NCBI RefSeq assembly: GCF_002286815.1
Contig: NZ_MUNM01000050.1
Location: 62,001-126,000 of the forward strand
DNA length: 64,000 nucleotides
Source: Pseudomonas sp. PICF141
GTDB taxonomy: Bacteria > Pseudomonadota > Gammaproteobacteria > Pseudomonadales > Pseudomonadaceae
Direction: 5' to 3'
In this document: positions 8,528 to 17,718 of the stretch, one piece after another
Position numbering within the stretch: the first letter of the stretch is position 1
Layout: each line of letters starts with the position of its first letter
Made by a program: the position numbers and the translations under genes
The notes under the pieces: generated by a model
Told to the model about the DNA's origin: nothing
Databases searched by the model: none
Seen by the model: the letters and a program-made list of their open reading frames with translations, nothing else

Positions 8528-9331
8528 TCAGACCTCGTTGAGCTGGTTAGCGGCCGTCAGCGCCGCGCGGCCGCGAGGGCCATGGAAGTATTCGTGAATC
8601 CACGCATCATCGGTTTCCGAGACCTTGTCGATGGCGTCCGCCACCAGCACTTTCTTCTGCGCCAGCACTGCCACCCGGTCGGTGATGGTGTAGAGCGTGT
8701 CGAGGTCGTGGGTCACCAGAAACACACTCAGGCCCAAGGCATCGCGCAAGGTCAGGATCAGTTGATCGAAGCCTGCGGCGCCAATCGGATCGAGGCCGGC
8801 AGTGGGTTCGTCGAGAAACAGGATGTCCGGGTCCAGCGCCAGTGCTCGGGCCAGGGCTGCGCGTTTGATCATGCCGCCAGACAGTGAAGCAGGGTATTTG
8901 TCGGCCGCCGACAACGGCAACCCGGCCAACGCCAGTTTCACCGCCGCCAGGTGCTCGGCGTCGGCACGGCTCAGGCCGGCGTGTTCAATCAGGGGCAGGG
9001 CGACGTTCTCGGTCACGGTGAGCGAAGAAAACAAGGCGCCTTTCTGGAACAACACACCGAATCGCCGTTCGACCAGCGAGCGCTCGTATTCCGACAGGCT
9101 CGGCAAGTTCTTGCCGAAGACCTTCACCAGCCCTTCGCTGGGCTGCCGCAGGCCGACAATGCTGCGCAGCAGCACCGATTTTCCGCTGCCGGAACCGCCG
9201 ACCACCGCCAGAATCTCGCCTTTGTACAAGTCCAGGTCGAGGTTCTCGTGCACGCTCTGGCGGCCGAAGCGATTGCACAGCCCACGGACTTCGATTACTG
9301 CCTCTGAAGGCGCTCGGGGTAAACGACTCAC
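8528..9331 (-). CDS. MlaF-like ABC transporter ATP-binding protein
   Basis: A 267-residue ATPase powering the MCE lipid transporter. Walker A is GGSGSGKSV (about 47-55), the signature is SLSGGM (about 150), Walker B is DPDILFLDEPTAGLDPIGA and the switch histidine lies in LVTHD. GTG 9331 is taken as the start because it overlaps the permease stop as GTGA, a normal coupled junction. The frame stays open much further upstream only because it runs through the permease gene in another frame. The MCE gene follows after one base. Confidence 0.88.
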   Translation of the reverse strand: MSRLPRAPSEAVIEVRGLCNRFGRQSVHENLDLDLYKGEILAVVGGSGSGKSVLLRSIVGLRQPSEGLVKVFGKNLPSLSEYERSLVERRFGVLFQKGALFSSLTVTENVALPLIEHAGLSRADAEHLAAVKLALAGLPLSAADKYPASLSGGMIKRAALARALALDPDILFLDEPTAGLDPIGAAGFDQLILTLRDALGLSVFLVTHDLDTLYTITDRVAVLAQKKVLVADAIDKVSETDDAWIHEYFHGPRGRAALTAANQLNEV

Positions 9332-10476
9332 CAGTCCATCTCCATGAAAAACAACGCAGCCACGGCGTCGAGCACGATTACCACGAAAATCGACTGCACC
9401 ACACTGGACGTGGTGTGCGCGCCGACGGACTCGGCGCTGCCGCTGACCTTGAAGCCCTCGAGGCAGCCGATGGCGGCAATCAGGAATGCGAAAATCGGCG
9501 CTTTGACGATCCCCACCAGAAAGTGCTGAACGCCGATGTCCGATTGCAGCAGTGACAGGAACATCGCCGGCGAGATATCCAGCGACAGCGCGCAGACTAC
9601 GCCACCGCCGACAATCCCGGACAACATCGCCAGAAAGGTCAACATCGGCAGCGCCACCAGCAACGCCAGGACGCGGGGTACTACCAGCAACTCCATCGGG
9701 TCGAGGCCGAGGGTGCGGATCGCGTCGATTTCTTCGTTGGCCTTCATCGAACCGATCTGCGCGGTGAACGCGCTGGCGGTGCGACCCGCCATCAGGATCG
9801 CCGTGAGCAACACGCCGAACTCCCGCAGAAAAGAGAACGCCACCAGGTCCACGGTGAAAATACTCGCGCCAAAACTCGCCAGCACCGTCGCCCCGAGAAA
9901 CGCCACCACAGCACCCACCAGAAAGGTCAGCAAGGCGACGATGGGGGCGGCGTCGAGGCCGGTCTGTTCGATGTGGGCGACCATCGGCGTGAGGCGCCAG
10001 CGTTTGGGCCGAAACAACCCGCGGGCGATGGTTTCCAGGATCAGGCCGACGAAACCCAACAGTTGCAACGTGTCCTGCCAGACCGCATCGACCGCGCGGC
10101 CGATACGGGTCAGCAGTTGAATGCCGACACTGATTTCCGGTTCTTTGATCGGCACGCAAAAATCAGTCAGCGAGCAGTAAACCGTCTGCAACAAGGCGCG
10201 ATCCGCAGAGGAAAGGGTGCAATCGGGGTGTTCGGCAGATTTGCCCAGACGCTCGGCCCCCAGTAGCTCCACCAACAATGACGCACCCGCCGTATCGAGC
10301 TCGCCGAGGCCATTGAGATCGATGAGAGTGTTGTTGTCGTATTGGCCACGGAGCTTTTCACTCAGGCGGCTGAGATCGGCGTAATGGGCGAGCGTCCAGT
10401 CACCCGTGACCCGCAACAGGGCAGGGCTGTGCGAGGTGTCCAGTCGGGCACTGCCAGGCATTGTGCTGCTAGTCAT
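9328..10476 (-). CDS. MlaE-family permease with N-terminal STAS-like domain
   Basis: A 382-residue inner-membrane permease. Residues about 1-105 form a soluble STAS/MlaB-like domain (LLRVTGDWTLAHYADLSRL, LIDLNGLGELDTAGASLLVELL). The permease domain follows (about 130-382), with the family motif EFGVLLTAILMAGRTASAFTA and the conserved EEIDAIRTLGLDPMELLVVPR. In the classic Mla system MlaB is a separate protein; here it is fused to the permease. It is the first gene of the permease-ATPase-MCE-lipoprotein operon, which contains no mlaC-like gene. Confidence 0.9.
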   Translation of the reverse strand: MTSSTMPGSARLDTSHSPALLRVTGDWTLAHYADLSRLSEKLRGQYDNNTLIDLNGLGELDTAGASLLVELLGAERLGKSAEHPDCTLSSADRALLQTVYCSLTDFCVPIKEPEISVGIQLLTRIGRAVDAVWQDTLQLLGFVGLILETIARGLFRPKRWRLTPMVAHIEQTGLDAAPIVALLTFLVGAVVAFLGATVLASFGASIFTVDLVAFSFLREFGVLLTAILMAGRTASAFTAQIGSMKANEEIDAIRTLGLDPMELLVVPRVLALLVALPMLTFLAMLSGIVGGGVVCALSLDISPAMFLSLLQSDIGVQHFLVGIVKAPIFAFLIAAIGCLEGFKVSGSAESVGAHTTSSVVQSIFVVIVLDAVAALFFMEMDW

Positions 10477-10530
10477 AAGCTCCGTGCTTGTTCGGCTGTT
10501 ACGCAGATCTGACTAATAACACGAACCGCG

Positions 10531-11571
10531 TTACTTTTCTTTGACGGGTGTGCTGTCCATGATCTTGAAGCGCAACACGCCAATTAACTGACCGTCTTCA
10601 GTCAGCACCCGAACCTGCCATTTGCCGGCGGGGTTGCCGGGGAAGTTCTGCTTGTGGGTCCAGGCGCGGTAGCCTTCCTTGCGCCCGCCGTGGATGTCCA
10701 GGGGAATACGGTCGACCTCTTTACCGTTGAATATCCAGACGTGATAAATCCGCTCGGCCAGCCCCCGCGGAGCGTTGATCGCCGTGTATGCATACAGCCC
10801 ACCTCCGCGAATCTGTTCGGCGCTGACTTCTTCCAGGCTCTTGCCGGGTGTTCGATCCTGCATTTGCGTGCTGATCGCCACATCGGTCATCCACAGCGTC
10901 GCCGGTGGCACCCAGGAGCGCAGCACCCAACCGGCGGCGCCGATGCCGACGGTGATGCTGAGGATCGCCAGCGCATTGCGCACAGTGCGAATCGGGAAGA
11001 TCGAGGCCAGGCTGGGGAATGACATCAACATGGCTATGCCCAGCGCCAGTTTGAAGCTCTGGGCGGTGGTCAGGTGCAAGATGACGGGCAGGGCGGTCAG
11101 CAAGGCCGCGAACAGGGTCAGGGTGTGCAGCGCCAGGAACGCCCAGCGGCGCGGAGCCAGCCATTTGTAGTAGAGCGGGTCGATGATCGAAATCAGCGCC
11201 GCCATGCTCAGTAATCCCGTGAAAAACAACTGGCCGCTGTTCCAGGTGGTGGTAATCAAAAAGAATGGCAGGACGAAGAACAGGCTTTCCTGATGGATCA
11301 TCTGCGTCGCATAACGCAGCAGCGGCTGAGGTATTTCGCGCTTGAAAACCCTGGCAAACAGCTTGGTGAGGCTGTTTTCCAGCATCAACCACACCCAGCT
11401 GATCAGCATGATGGCAGTGATCCATGTCGCCAGACCTTGTTGGCGATCCACCAGCATGAAGCTGCCGACCCCTGAAATGAAACCACCGAGCGCAATGACC
11501 CCGGGATAGCGCTTCATCAATTCCAGAAGGCGCTGTACGTACAGGGTCAGGTTCGGCATTCGGCGATTCAC
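10531..11571 (-). CDS. DUF5924-type membrane protein with C-terminal DUF2914-like domain
   Basis: A 346-residue protein of unknown function. About seven hydrophobic helices lie between residues 20 and 225. The C-terminal ~110 residues look soluble and extracytoplasmic (YHVWIFNGKEVDRIPLDI, GYRAWTHKQNFPGNPAGKW, RVLTEDGQLIGVLRF), which fits DUF2914. I recognise the architecture from pseudomonad genomes as DUF5924, by memory rather than search. It lies between a REP doublet and the MCE operon, 54 bases from the latter, so it could be read into that operon. Confidence 0.75.
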   Translation of the reverse strand: MNRRMPNLTLYVQRLLELMKRYPGVIALGGFISGVGSFMLVDRQQGLATWITAIMLISWVWLMLENSLTKLFARVFKREIPQPLLRYATQMIHQESLFFVLPFFLITTTWNSGQLFFTGLLSMAALISIIDPLYYKWLAPRRWAFLALHTLTLFAALLTALPVILHLTTAQSFKLALGIAMLMSFPSLASIFPIRTVRNALAILSITVGIGAAGWVLRSWVPPATLWMTDVAISTQMQDRTPGKSLEEVSAEQIRGGGLYAYTAINAPRGLAERIYHVWIFNGKEVDRIPLDIHGGRKEGYRAWTHKQNFPGNPAGKWQVRVLTEDGQLIGVLRFKIMDSTPVKEK

Positions 11572-11616
11572 AATGGTCGTGGGGAAAATCCTCGACAGGG
11601 TACCGCCCGCAAGGCC

Positions 11617-11767
11617 CTGTGGCGAGGGGGCTTGCCCCCGTTGGGCTGCGAAGCGGCCCTAAAAAATGGCCCCCCGGTTTTTCAGGCAAACCGCGTCCAC
11701 CGATATTGCGACTGCTACGCAGTCGAACGGGGGCAAGCCCCCTCGCCACAGAGCCCCCTCGCCACAG
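11617..11767. repeat. REP doublet plus an extra half copy
   Basis: Arms 11617-11642 and 11726-11751 (26 bases) are perfect inverted copies with GGGGGCTTGCCCCC cores. Directly after the right arm, 11754-11767 repeats its last 14 bases (CCCCCTCGCCACAG) in the same direction, leaving a truncated tandem half. The arms flank an 83-base centre, longer than in the neighbouring doublets. Confidence 0.85.
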
Positions 11768-11772
11768 GAAAA

Positions 11773-13152
11773 TCATTTCTTTCTGCGATGGACGCGCCAA
11801 CCCGATATTGCAAGCACCATCAGTGCAAATCCCCCGACAATCGTCCACATCAGCTGGTCATAACTCATCAGCGGCTTCTCGATCCGCACATACCCCGGTT
11901 GCAGCAGCAATTCGCGCATCGCCTTGTTCGCCTCGGCCAGTGTCACCTCTTGCAGCGCCTCGGCCGGGTTGCCGAAATGGCCATCCTCGTAATCGCCAAG
12001 AGCCCTCCAGTAATAGTCCGCCAGGGCGCTGTTGCCTTGCACCGCCCAGGCCTGGCGAGCGATGGCGGCTTGCTTGAGACGGGCAAAGGTGGCGGCATCG
12101 AGGCCGTTCTTGAGCAGATCGGCTTTAAGCTCATCCAGTATTTGTTTCGCTGTCGGCACGGCGTCGCGATCGAGGTCGGCGTTCAGGCTCATGAAACCCA
12201 CTGCGCCAAATACCTCGCGCTCGGCCGAGGGACCGTAGGACAACCCATGGGCCAGGCGCAATTGGCGATAGAGCGCCCAGTCCAGATAGTCCTTGAGCAG
12301 GTCGAAGGTTTCGTCATGCCGGTCTTCGAGCACCGGTTCCGGCACCAGCCAATGCAATTTGGCATCGCCGCCGACGAAACCGTTACTCACATTGCGCTCG
12401 TGGGCCGCACTGGCCTGAATGTCTGGCAATGGCGGGTGAGCGCTAGGTTCTACTGCCTCGAGTGCGCCATAGGCCCGTTCCAGATAGGCCGGCAGCAGGC
12501 GGTCGAGATCGCCGACCACGATCAGGGTCATGTTGTTGGGCGCGTACCAGGCCTTACGCACCGTTTCCAATTGCTCGCGGGTCAGGTGATCGACTTGCGC
12601 GCGCTCGGGGCATTTGAGGCCCAGTTCCACTGCCAACTGATTACTCGCGGTGTGGCCCAGGTCCTGGCGATCCAGCCAGCGTTGCAGGTGCGAGTAATGC
12701 CCACCGTCTTCGCGCTCGACCACTTGCTTGGCGACGTTGATCGCCGACTCGTCGATACGGGTCTGGGTCAACAGCGCCAACAGCAGGTCGAGGACCTTGC
12801 GCTGGTTTTTCGCCGGAGCTTCGATGACGAAGGTCGTGTCCGCATTGTTCGTGTAAGCATTCCACTCGCCGCCCAGGGCCTGCATGCGCTCCTCCAGACC
12901 GCCTTCGCCGGTGGCGTCGATGCCGCTGAACAGCAAGTGTTCGAGCAGATGGGGCAGTTCCTGGTCGGCACAGCTGAAATCATCCCGGCCTACGCCAACC
13001 ACCAACCGGATCGCCACATGCCCGCGCTCCGTGCCCGGTTTGAGGACCAATTGCAGGCCGTTGCGCAACGTGTAGCCCTCGACCTGAAAGCGATCCAGGG
13101 CAATTGAAGGCAGTGAACAGAGCAACAGACAAGCGAACAGCAGACAACGCAT
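11773..13152 (-). CDS. M16-family (insulinase-like) zinc metallopeptidase
   Basis: A 459-residue exported peptidase. An N-terminal signal peptide (about 1-19, ending SIALD) is followed by the M16 domain with the inverted zinc motif HLLEH at 68-72 (glutamate 71 catalytic) and a downstream glutamate about 76 residues later in KQVVEREDG. A second M16-like half (about 200-420) contains the usual NMTLIVVGDLD. A C-terminal helix (about 432-452) with a basic tail VHRRKK suggests inner-membrane anchoring facing the periplasm. The substrate is unknown. Confidence 0.9.
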   Translation of the reverse strand: MRCLLFACLLLCSLPSIALDRFQVEGYTLRNGLQLVLKPGTERGHVAIRLVVGVGRDDFSCADQELPHLLEHLLFSGIDATGEGGLEERMQALGGEWNAYTNNADTTFVIEAPAKNQRKVLDLLLALLTQTRIDESAINVAKQVVEREDGGHYSHLQRWLDRQDLGHTASNQLAVELGLKCPERAQVDHLTREQLETVRKAWYAPNNMTLIVVGDLDRLLPAYLERAYGALEAVEPSAHPPLPDIQASAAHERNVSNGFVGGDAKLHWLVPEPVLEDRHDETFDLLKDYLDWALYRQLRLAHGLSYGPSAEREVFGAVGFMSLNADLDRDAVPTAKQILDELKADLLKNGLDAATFARLKQAAIARQAWAVQGNSALADYYWRALGDYEDGHFGNPAEALQEVTLAEANKAMRELLLQPGYVRIEKPLMSYDQLMWTIVGGFALMVLAISGWRVHRRKK

Positions 13153-13208
13153 AACAAATTTCCGTACGACCCGCGTAAGTTCAACAGACTTCAGCCAACT
13201 ATGGACGT

Positions 13209-14867
13209 TCAGGGTGAATGAGTGATGTCAGTCATATCGTCGACCGCCAGCGCGCCAGTGTCCGAGGTGCCCAATACGGCATAGGCGCTGCTGCAGAACA
13301 GCGAATTCAAGCGTCTCATGTCAGCAATCAGCTCCAGATGCAGCGAACTGGTCTCGATACTTTGCACGATCTTACGGTGCAAACGGCTGACATGAGCGTG
13401 GGCCAGGCGGCGTTCCTGTGCGCGGAAGCGACGTTTCTCACGCAGTAACTGACGGGCACTTTGCGGGTCGGAACTGAGGAACACCGACAAACCCAGACGC
13501 AAGTTGGCAATCAACTGACTGTGCAGCCCCGCCAGCTCTTCCAGACCGACCTCGGAAAACGATCGGCGCTGCGCGGTTTTCTGTTGCTGAACCTTGCGCA
13601 GCATGCGCTCGATCAAGTCGCTGGCCAGTTTCAGGTTGATCGCCAGCTCGATGGTTTCCGCCCAGCGCCGACTGTCCTGCTCGCTGAGGTCTTCACGGGG
13701 CATTTGTGCCAGATAGAGTTTAATGGCGCTGTAGAGCACTTCAACATCATCGGTCAGGCGACGAATTTCCTGGGTGAGAGCGCTTTGATTGCCGCGTAGC
13801 ACGGCGAGCATGGCTTCGAGCATGCTGTCCACCAGATCGCCGATGCGCAGGGTTTCCCGGGCAGCATTGGCCAGCGCCAGACTCGGGGTGACCAATGCCG
13901 TCGGGTCAAGATGCCGCGGTTTGGCCGTGCCGTTGATGTCTGGCCGCTCGGGCAGCAACCACGCACAGAGCTTGGCCATCGGCCCGACACTGGGCAACAG
14001 GACCAGGCAACGCGCGGTGTTGTAGAGCAGGTGGAAGCCGATGACCATTTCCTGAGGGCTGAAGTCGAGGCTGTCGATCCAGTGCACCAGCGGATCGAGT
14101 ACCGGAATGATCAGCAGCAGGCCAATCAGTTTGTACAGCAGACTGCCAAGCGCCACCTGACGGCCAGCCGCGTTCTGCATGCTGGTGCTGAGGAAGGCGA
14201 GAATGCCGCTGCCGATGTTGGCGCCGATCACCAGGCCGATGGCCACCGGCAGGCTGATCACGTTGGCACCGGCGAGGGTCGCGGTCAGCAAAACGGCGGC
14301 CAGGCTGGAATAGGAAACCATCGCGAACAGCGCGCCGACCAAGGCATCGAGCAGAATGTCGCCGGTCAGGGAGGCAAAGATGACCTTTACCCCTTGCGCC
14401 TGAGTGATCGGCGCGGCGGCCTCGACGATCAGTTGCAGCGCCAGGATGATCAGCCCCAGTCCGATACTGACCCGGCCCATTTGTCCGACCCGGGTCTGCT
14501 TGCGCGACAAAAAGAAAATCACCCCGAGGAAAATCAGCAGCGGCGACAGCCACGACAAGTCGAGGGTCAGTACCCGCGCCATCAGGGCGGTACCGACGTC
14601 GGCACCGAGCATGGTCGCCAACGCCGGCGTCAACGCCATCAGGCCCTGACCGACAAAGGAGGTCACGAGCATGGCAGTGGCATTACTGCTCTGGACCATG
14701 GCAGTCACCATGATCCCGGCGAGAAACGCCAGCCAGCGCCTGGACATGTTATGAGCGATCACATGGCGCAAATTGGAGCCATAAACCCGCAAAATGCCGG
14801 TTCGGACGATGTGCGTGCCCCAGATCAAAAGGGCCACGGCGGATAGCAGATTGAGCAGGGTGAGCAT
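13209..14867 (-). CDS. Na/Pi cotransporter family protein with PhoU-like tail
   Basis: A 552-residue YjbB/NptA-type protein. The membrane half (about 1-310) carries the duplicated motifs expected of this family, MVQSSNATAMLVTSFVGQGL and GANIGSGILAFLSTSM. The cytoplasmic half (about 340-540) is helical and PhoU-like. Family members export or cotransport phosphate with sodium. It is monocistronic on the minus strand, with an M16 peptidase gene 56 bases downstream. Confidence 0.9.
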   Translation of the reverse strand: MLTLLNLLSAVALLIWGTHIVRTGILRVYGSNLRHVIAHNMSRRWLAFLAGIMVTAMVQSSNATAMLVTSFVGQGLMALTPALATMLGADVGTALMARVLTLDLSWLSPLLIFLGVIFFLSRKQTRVGQMGRVSIGLGLIILALQLIVEAAAPITQAQGVKVIFASLTGDILLDALVGALFAMVSYSSLAAVLLTATLAGANVISLPVAIGLVIGANIGSGILAFLSTSMQNAAGRQVALGSLLYKLIGLLLIIPVLDPLVHWIDSLDFSPQEMVIGFHLLYNTARCLVLLPSVGPMAKLCAWLLPERPDINGTAKPRHLDPTALVTPSLALANAARETLRIGDLVDSMLEAMLAVLRGNQSALTQEIRRLTDDVEVLYSAIKLYLAQMPREDLSEQDSRRWAETIELAINLKLASDLIERMLRKVQQQKTAQRRSFSEVGLEELAGLHSQLIANLRLGLSVFLSSDPQSARQLLREKRRFRAQERRLAHAHVSRLHRKIVQSIETSSLHLELIADMRRLNSLFCSSAYAVLGTSDTGALAVDDMTDITHSP

Positions 14868-15236
14868 ACAGGCCCCCTGTGGTGGTAGCCGCCCCAGTGG
14901 GGCAAGTCGATGGTGCCGCGCGTTCTTCTACGTTCTGTACATAAGCTGTAGTTGGCTAACGGTCTGGACGCCAGCATCGCATAGCTAAAGAGGCGATTGA
15001 AACAAAACTGTCATGAAAACAGTTAGAGAAAGGGGGGCGTACAGATAGCACATTGAGCAAACAAATGTGGGAGCGAACCGGCCTGTCGGAGCGAGGCTTG
15101 CCCGCGAAGGCAGTGTGTCAGTCGACATTGTTGTTAACTGACACACCGCCTTCGCGGGCAAGCCTCGCTCCTACAGGCCGGCTAGCTCCCACAGGTTTTG
15201 TGCACTGACTGACATTCGTCAGTGCACAGAGTCGGG
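14868..15236. other. Intergenic region between the Na/Pi gene and terC
   Basis: This 369-base gap holds the upstream region of the Na/Pi gene and, at 15066-15195, a large nested REP hairpin. A short inverted repeat AACTGT/ACAGTT lies near 15007-15025. No gene is visible. Confidence 0.6.
15066..15195. repeat. Large nested REP hairpin
   Basis: A 130-base palindrome. The outer arms are TGTGGGAGC/GCTCCCACA. The inner arms carry GGAGCGAGGCTTGCCCGCG and its reverse complement. The apex arms are GTGTGTCAGT and ACTGACACAC. It looks like one REP doublet inserted into, or grown around, another. It follows the terC stop directly. Confidence 0.8.
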
Positions 15237-16004
15237 TTACTGCCCCGGAACATCCTTGCGCAGTTTCACCGGCTCTTGCTGTTTGCGCTTTCTCGCCATG
15301 GCGGTGCGCATCTTGATGTTGATCGCTTCCACCGCCAGCGAGAACGCCATGGCGAAGTAGACGTAGCCTTTTGGCAAGTGCACGTCCAGCGATTCGGCAA
15401 TCAGCACGGTGCCCACCAGCAACAGGAACGCCAGCGCCAGCATCTTCAGCGACGGGTGCTTGTCGATGAACGCGCTGATGGTGCCCGAGGCCATCATCAT
15501 CACCAGTACGGCAACAACGATCGCCGCGACCATCACCGGTACGTGGGACACCATGCCCACCGCGGTGATCACCGAGTCCAGCGAGAACACGATGTCGATG
15601 ATCGCGATCTGGATGATGGTGTACAGGAAATTGCCGCCCTTGCCTGCAGGCTCGTCGCCGCTTTCGTCTTCACCTTCCAGCGCGTGGTACATCTCTTGCG
15701 AGCTTTTCCACAGCAGGAACAGACCACCGAAGAACAGGATCAGGTCACGTCCGGAAATACCCTGGCCGAATACTTCGAACAGATCGGTTGTGAGGCGCAT
15801 GACCCAAGTGATCGACAGCAGCAACAGGATCCGCGTGATCATGGCCAGCGCCAGGCCGAAAATCCGGGTGCGCGCCTGCATATGTTTGGGCATGCGGCTG
15901 ACCAGGATCGAGATCATGATGATGTTATCGATGCCCAGGACAATCTCCAGGGCAGTCAGGGTGAAGAAGGCAACCCAGATTTCAGGGTTGGTCAGCCATT
16001 CCAT
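15237..16004 (-). CDS. TerC-family integral membrane protein
   Basis: A 255-residue polytopic protein of the TerC family, implicated in tellurite resistance and metal (notably Mn) export. Seven or so helices carry the paired acidic motifs LEIVLGIDNIIMI near the N-terminus and IDIVFSLDSVITAVG in the middle, the hallmarks of the family. ATG 16004 is preferred to an upstream in-frame start at 16037 because AAAGGAA lies 7 bases before it. It lies 86 bases after citMHS on the same strand, separated by a hairpin. Confidence 0.92.
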   Translation of the reverse strand: MEWLTNPEIWVAFFTLTALEIVLGIDNIIMISILVSRMPKHMQARTRIFGLALAMITRILLLLSITWVMRLTTDLFEVFGQGISGRDLILFFGGLFLLWKSSQEMYHALEGEDESGDEPAGKGGNFLYTIIQIAIIDIVFSLDSVITAVGMVSHVPVMVAAIVVAVLVMMMASGTISAFIDKHPSLKMLALAFLLLVGTVLIAESLDVHLPKGYVYFAMAFSLAVEAINIKMRTAMARKRKQQEPVKLRKDVPGQ

Positions 16005-16038
16005 GTGTATTCCTTTGAGCGAGTGTTTAAACCACAAA

Positions 16039-16071
16039 GGGCCCAGGCTTCAAACAACAAAGCCTGGACCC
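16039..16071 (-). terminator. Probable terminator after the citrate transporter gene
   Basis: Stem GGGCCCAGGCTT (16039-16050) pairs with AAGCCTGGACCC (16060-16071) with one mismatch and a 9-base loop. Read on the minus strand it is followed by TTTGTGGTTT, a weak T-rich tail. Leakage into terC is possible. Confidence 0.55.
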
Positions 16072-16090
16072 GTTATGGTAAGTCTTGGGC

Positions 16091-17398
16091 TTATAGAGTG
16101 CTGAACAGCGGGAAAATCCCCATCAGCAATGCAGCGACCAGTATGCACAGGCAAACCAGCACTGCCCACTTCAAGGTGAACCGCTGATGATCACCGAATT
16201 CGATACCGGCCAGGGCCACCAACAGGTAAGTCGATGGTACCAGCGGGCTCAGCAAGTGGACGGGCTGACCGACGATCGAGGCACGTGCCATTTCCACCGC
16301 GGTTATACCGTAATGACTGGCGGCTTCGGCAAGCACCGGTAATACGCCGTAATAAAATGCATCGTTCGACATGAAGAACGTGAACGGCATGCTCACCAGC
16401 GCGGTAATCACAGCCAGGTACGGCCCGAGGAAATCCGGGATAACCGCCAGCAGGCTTTTCGACATGGCATCGACCATGCCGGTGCCCGACAGGATACCGG
16501 TGAAGATACCCGCGGCAAAGATCAACCCGACCACCGCCAGCACGCTACCGGCATGGGCTGCAACGCGATCTTTCTGCATTTGCAGGCAAGGGTAGTTGAC
16601 AATCATCGCGATACTGAACGCCACCATGAACAGCACTGGCAGCGGCAACAGGCCGGCGACCAGCGTGCACATCAGTGCCAGGGTCAAGGCGCCGTTGAAC
16701 CAGATCAGCTTTGGACGGCGGGCATCCGGGAACTGCGAAACGCTGATTTCGCTATGATCGACTTCATCACCGACCAGGTGCAGTTCACCCAGACGGGCAC
16801 GCTCGCGTTTACCGTAGAAGTAGGCGATCGCCAGAATCGCCACCACGCCGGCCAGCATCGCCGGGATCATTGGCACAAAGATGTCGGACGGATCGACATG
16901 CAGCGCACTGGCCGCACGAGCCGTCGGGCCGCCCCAAGGGGTCATGTTCATCACGCCGCCAGCGAGAATGATCAGACCGGCCATGATCCGTGGGCTCATG
17001 CCAATGCGGCTGTAGAGCGGCAGCATGGCGGCCACGCAGATCATATAAGTGGTCGCGCCGTCACCATCAAGGGAAACGACGAGCGCCAGAACGGCGGTGC
17101 CGACCGAAACTTTCAACGGGTCGCCCTTGACCAGTTTGAGGATCTTGCGCACGGCCGGGTCGAACAGGCCGGAGTCGATCATCAGGGCGAAGTAGAGAAT
17201 GGCGAACATCAGCATCACGCCGGTTGGCGCGAGTTTGGTGATGCCTTCGAGCATCATCGGGCCGATCTTGGGCGAGAAGCCGCCGAACAGGGCGAAGATG
17301 ATCGGGATAATGATCAGGGCGATCAGCGCGGACAGGCGCTTGGTCATGATCAGGAACATGAACGTGATGACCATGGCGAAGCCAAGGAAAGTCAGCAT
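16091..17398 (-). CDS. CitMHS-family citrate-metal:H+ symporter
   Basis: A 435-residue secondary carrier importing citrate complexed with a divalent cation. Family features are visible: ATG followed directly by a membrane helix (LTFLGFAMVITFMFLIM), VSLDGDGATTYMICVAAM, GGVMNMTPWGGPTARAA, and SNDAFYYGVLPVLAEAA near residue 350. It has about twelve helices. No regulator of the tctDE or citAB type is adjacent. Confidence 0.9.
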   Translation of the reverse strand: MLTFLGFAMVITFMFLIMTKRLSALIALIIIPIIFALFGGFSPKIGPMMLEGITKLAPTGVMLMFAILYFALMIDSGLFDPAVRKILKLVKGDPLKVSVGTAVLALVVSLDGDGATTYMICVAAMLPLYSRIGMSPRIMAGLIILAGGVMNMTPWGGPTARAASALHVDPSDIFVPMIPAMLAGVVAILAIAYFYGKRERARLGELHLVGDEVDHSEISVSQFPDARRPKLIWFNGALTLALMCTLVAGLLPLPVLFMVAFSIAMIVNYPCLQMQKDRVAAHAGSVLAVVGLIFAAGIFTGILSGTGMVDAMSKSLLAVIPDFLGPYLAVITALVSMPFTFFMSNDAFYYGVLPVLAEAASHYGITAVEMARASIVGQPVHLLSPLVPSTYLLVALAGIEFGDHQRFTLKWAVLVCLCILVAALLMGIFPLFSTL

Positions 17399-17718
17399 AG
17401 GAATACTCCAGGCGTAGCGCGACTAGGAAATGGCGAACCGGATGGGGTCAGCGCAGAACGGGAAGCACGAGACGTACGGGCGGAGTGACAGCGAAGAGGC
17501 GGATAGTAGCGGACATCAGAATCACCATTGTTGTTGTTTAATGGACCGGGCGGGCGATAAAACACTCGCATTGGCCAACCGGTCTGTTGCCGGCAGTGAG
17601 GGCGATCCTAATCGGGGAAGCTTTCAGCCAGCTTTCGCGAGTAAAAGCATTGACCGAATGTACAACCGGTCGTCGGCCGGGTTGAGAGTCCGTAACCACG
17701 GGATCGGGAGCAAGAGAC
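17399..17718. other. Upstream region of the citrate transporter gene
   Basis: This 320-base divergent gap lies between the citrate carrier and a GFA-family gene. ACCGGT/CCGG-type short inverted repeats occur near 17577-17690. I see no certain promoter and no credible gene. Confidence 0.4.

Noticed and set aside
8528..10159. A 543-codon version of the MlaF-like ATPase
   Set aside because: The upstream half is the permease gene read in another frame. The ATPase fold begins after GTG 9331, which overlaps the permease stop.
14997..15030. Possible Pho box (CTGTCAT) upstream of the Na/Pi cotransporter gene
   Set aside because: Only one 7-base half-site fits; the second half at the required 11-base spacing does not match on either strand.
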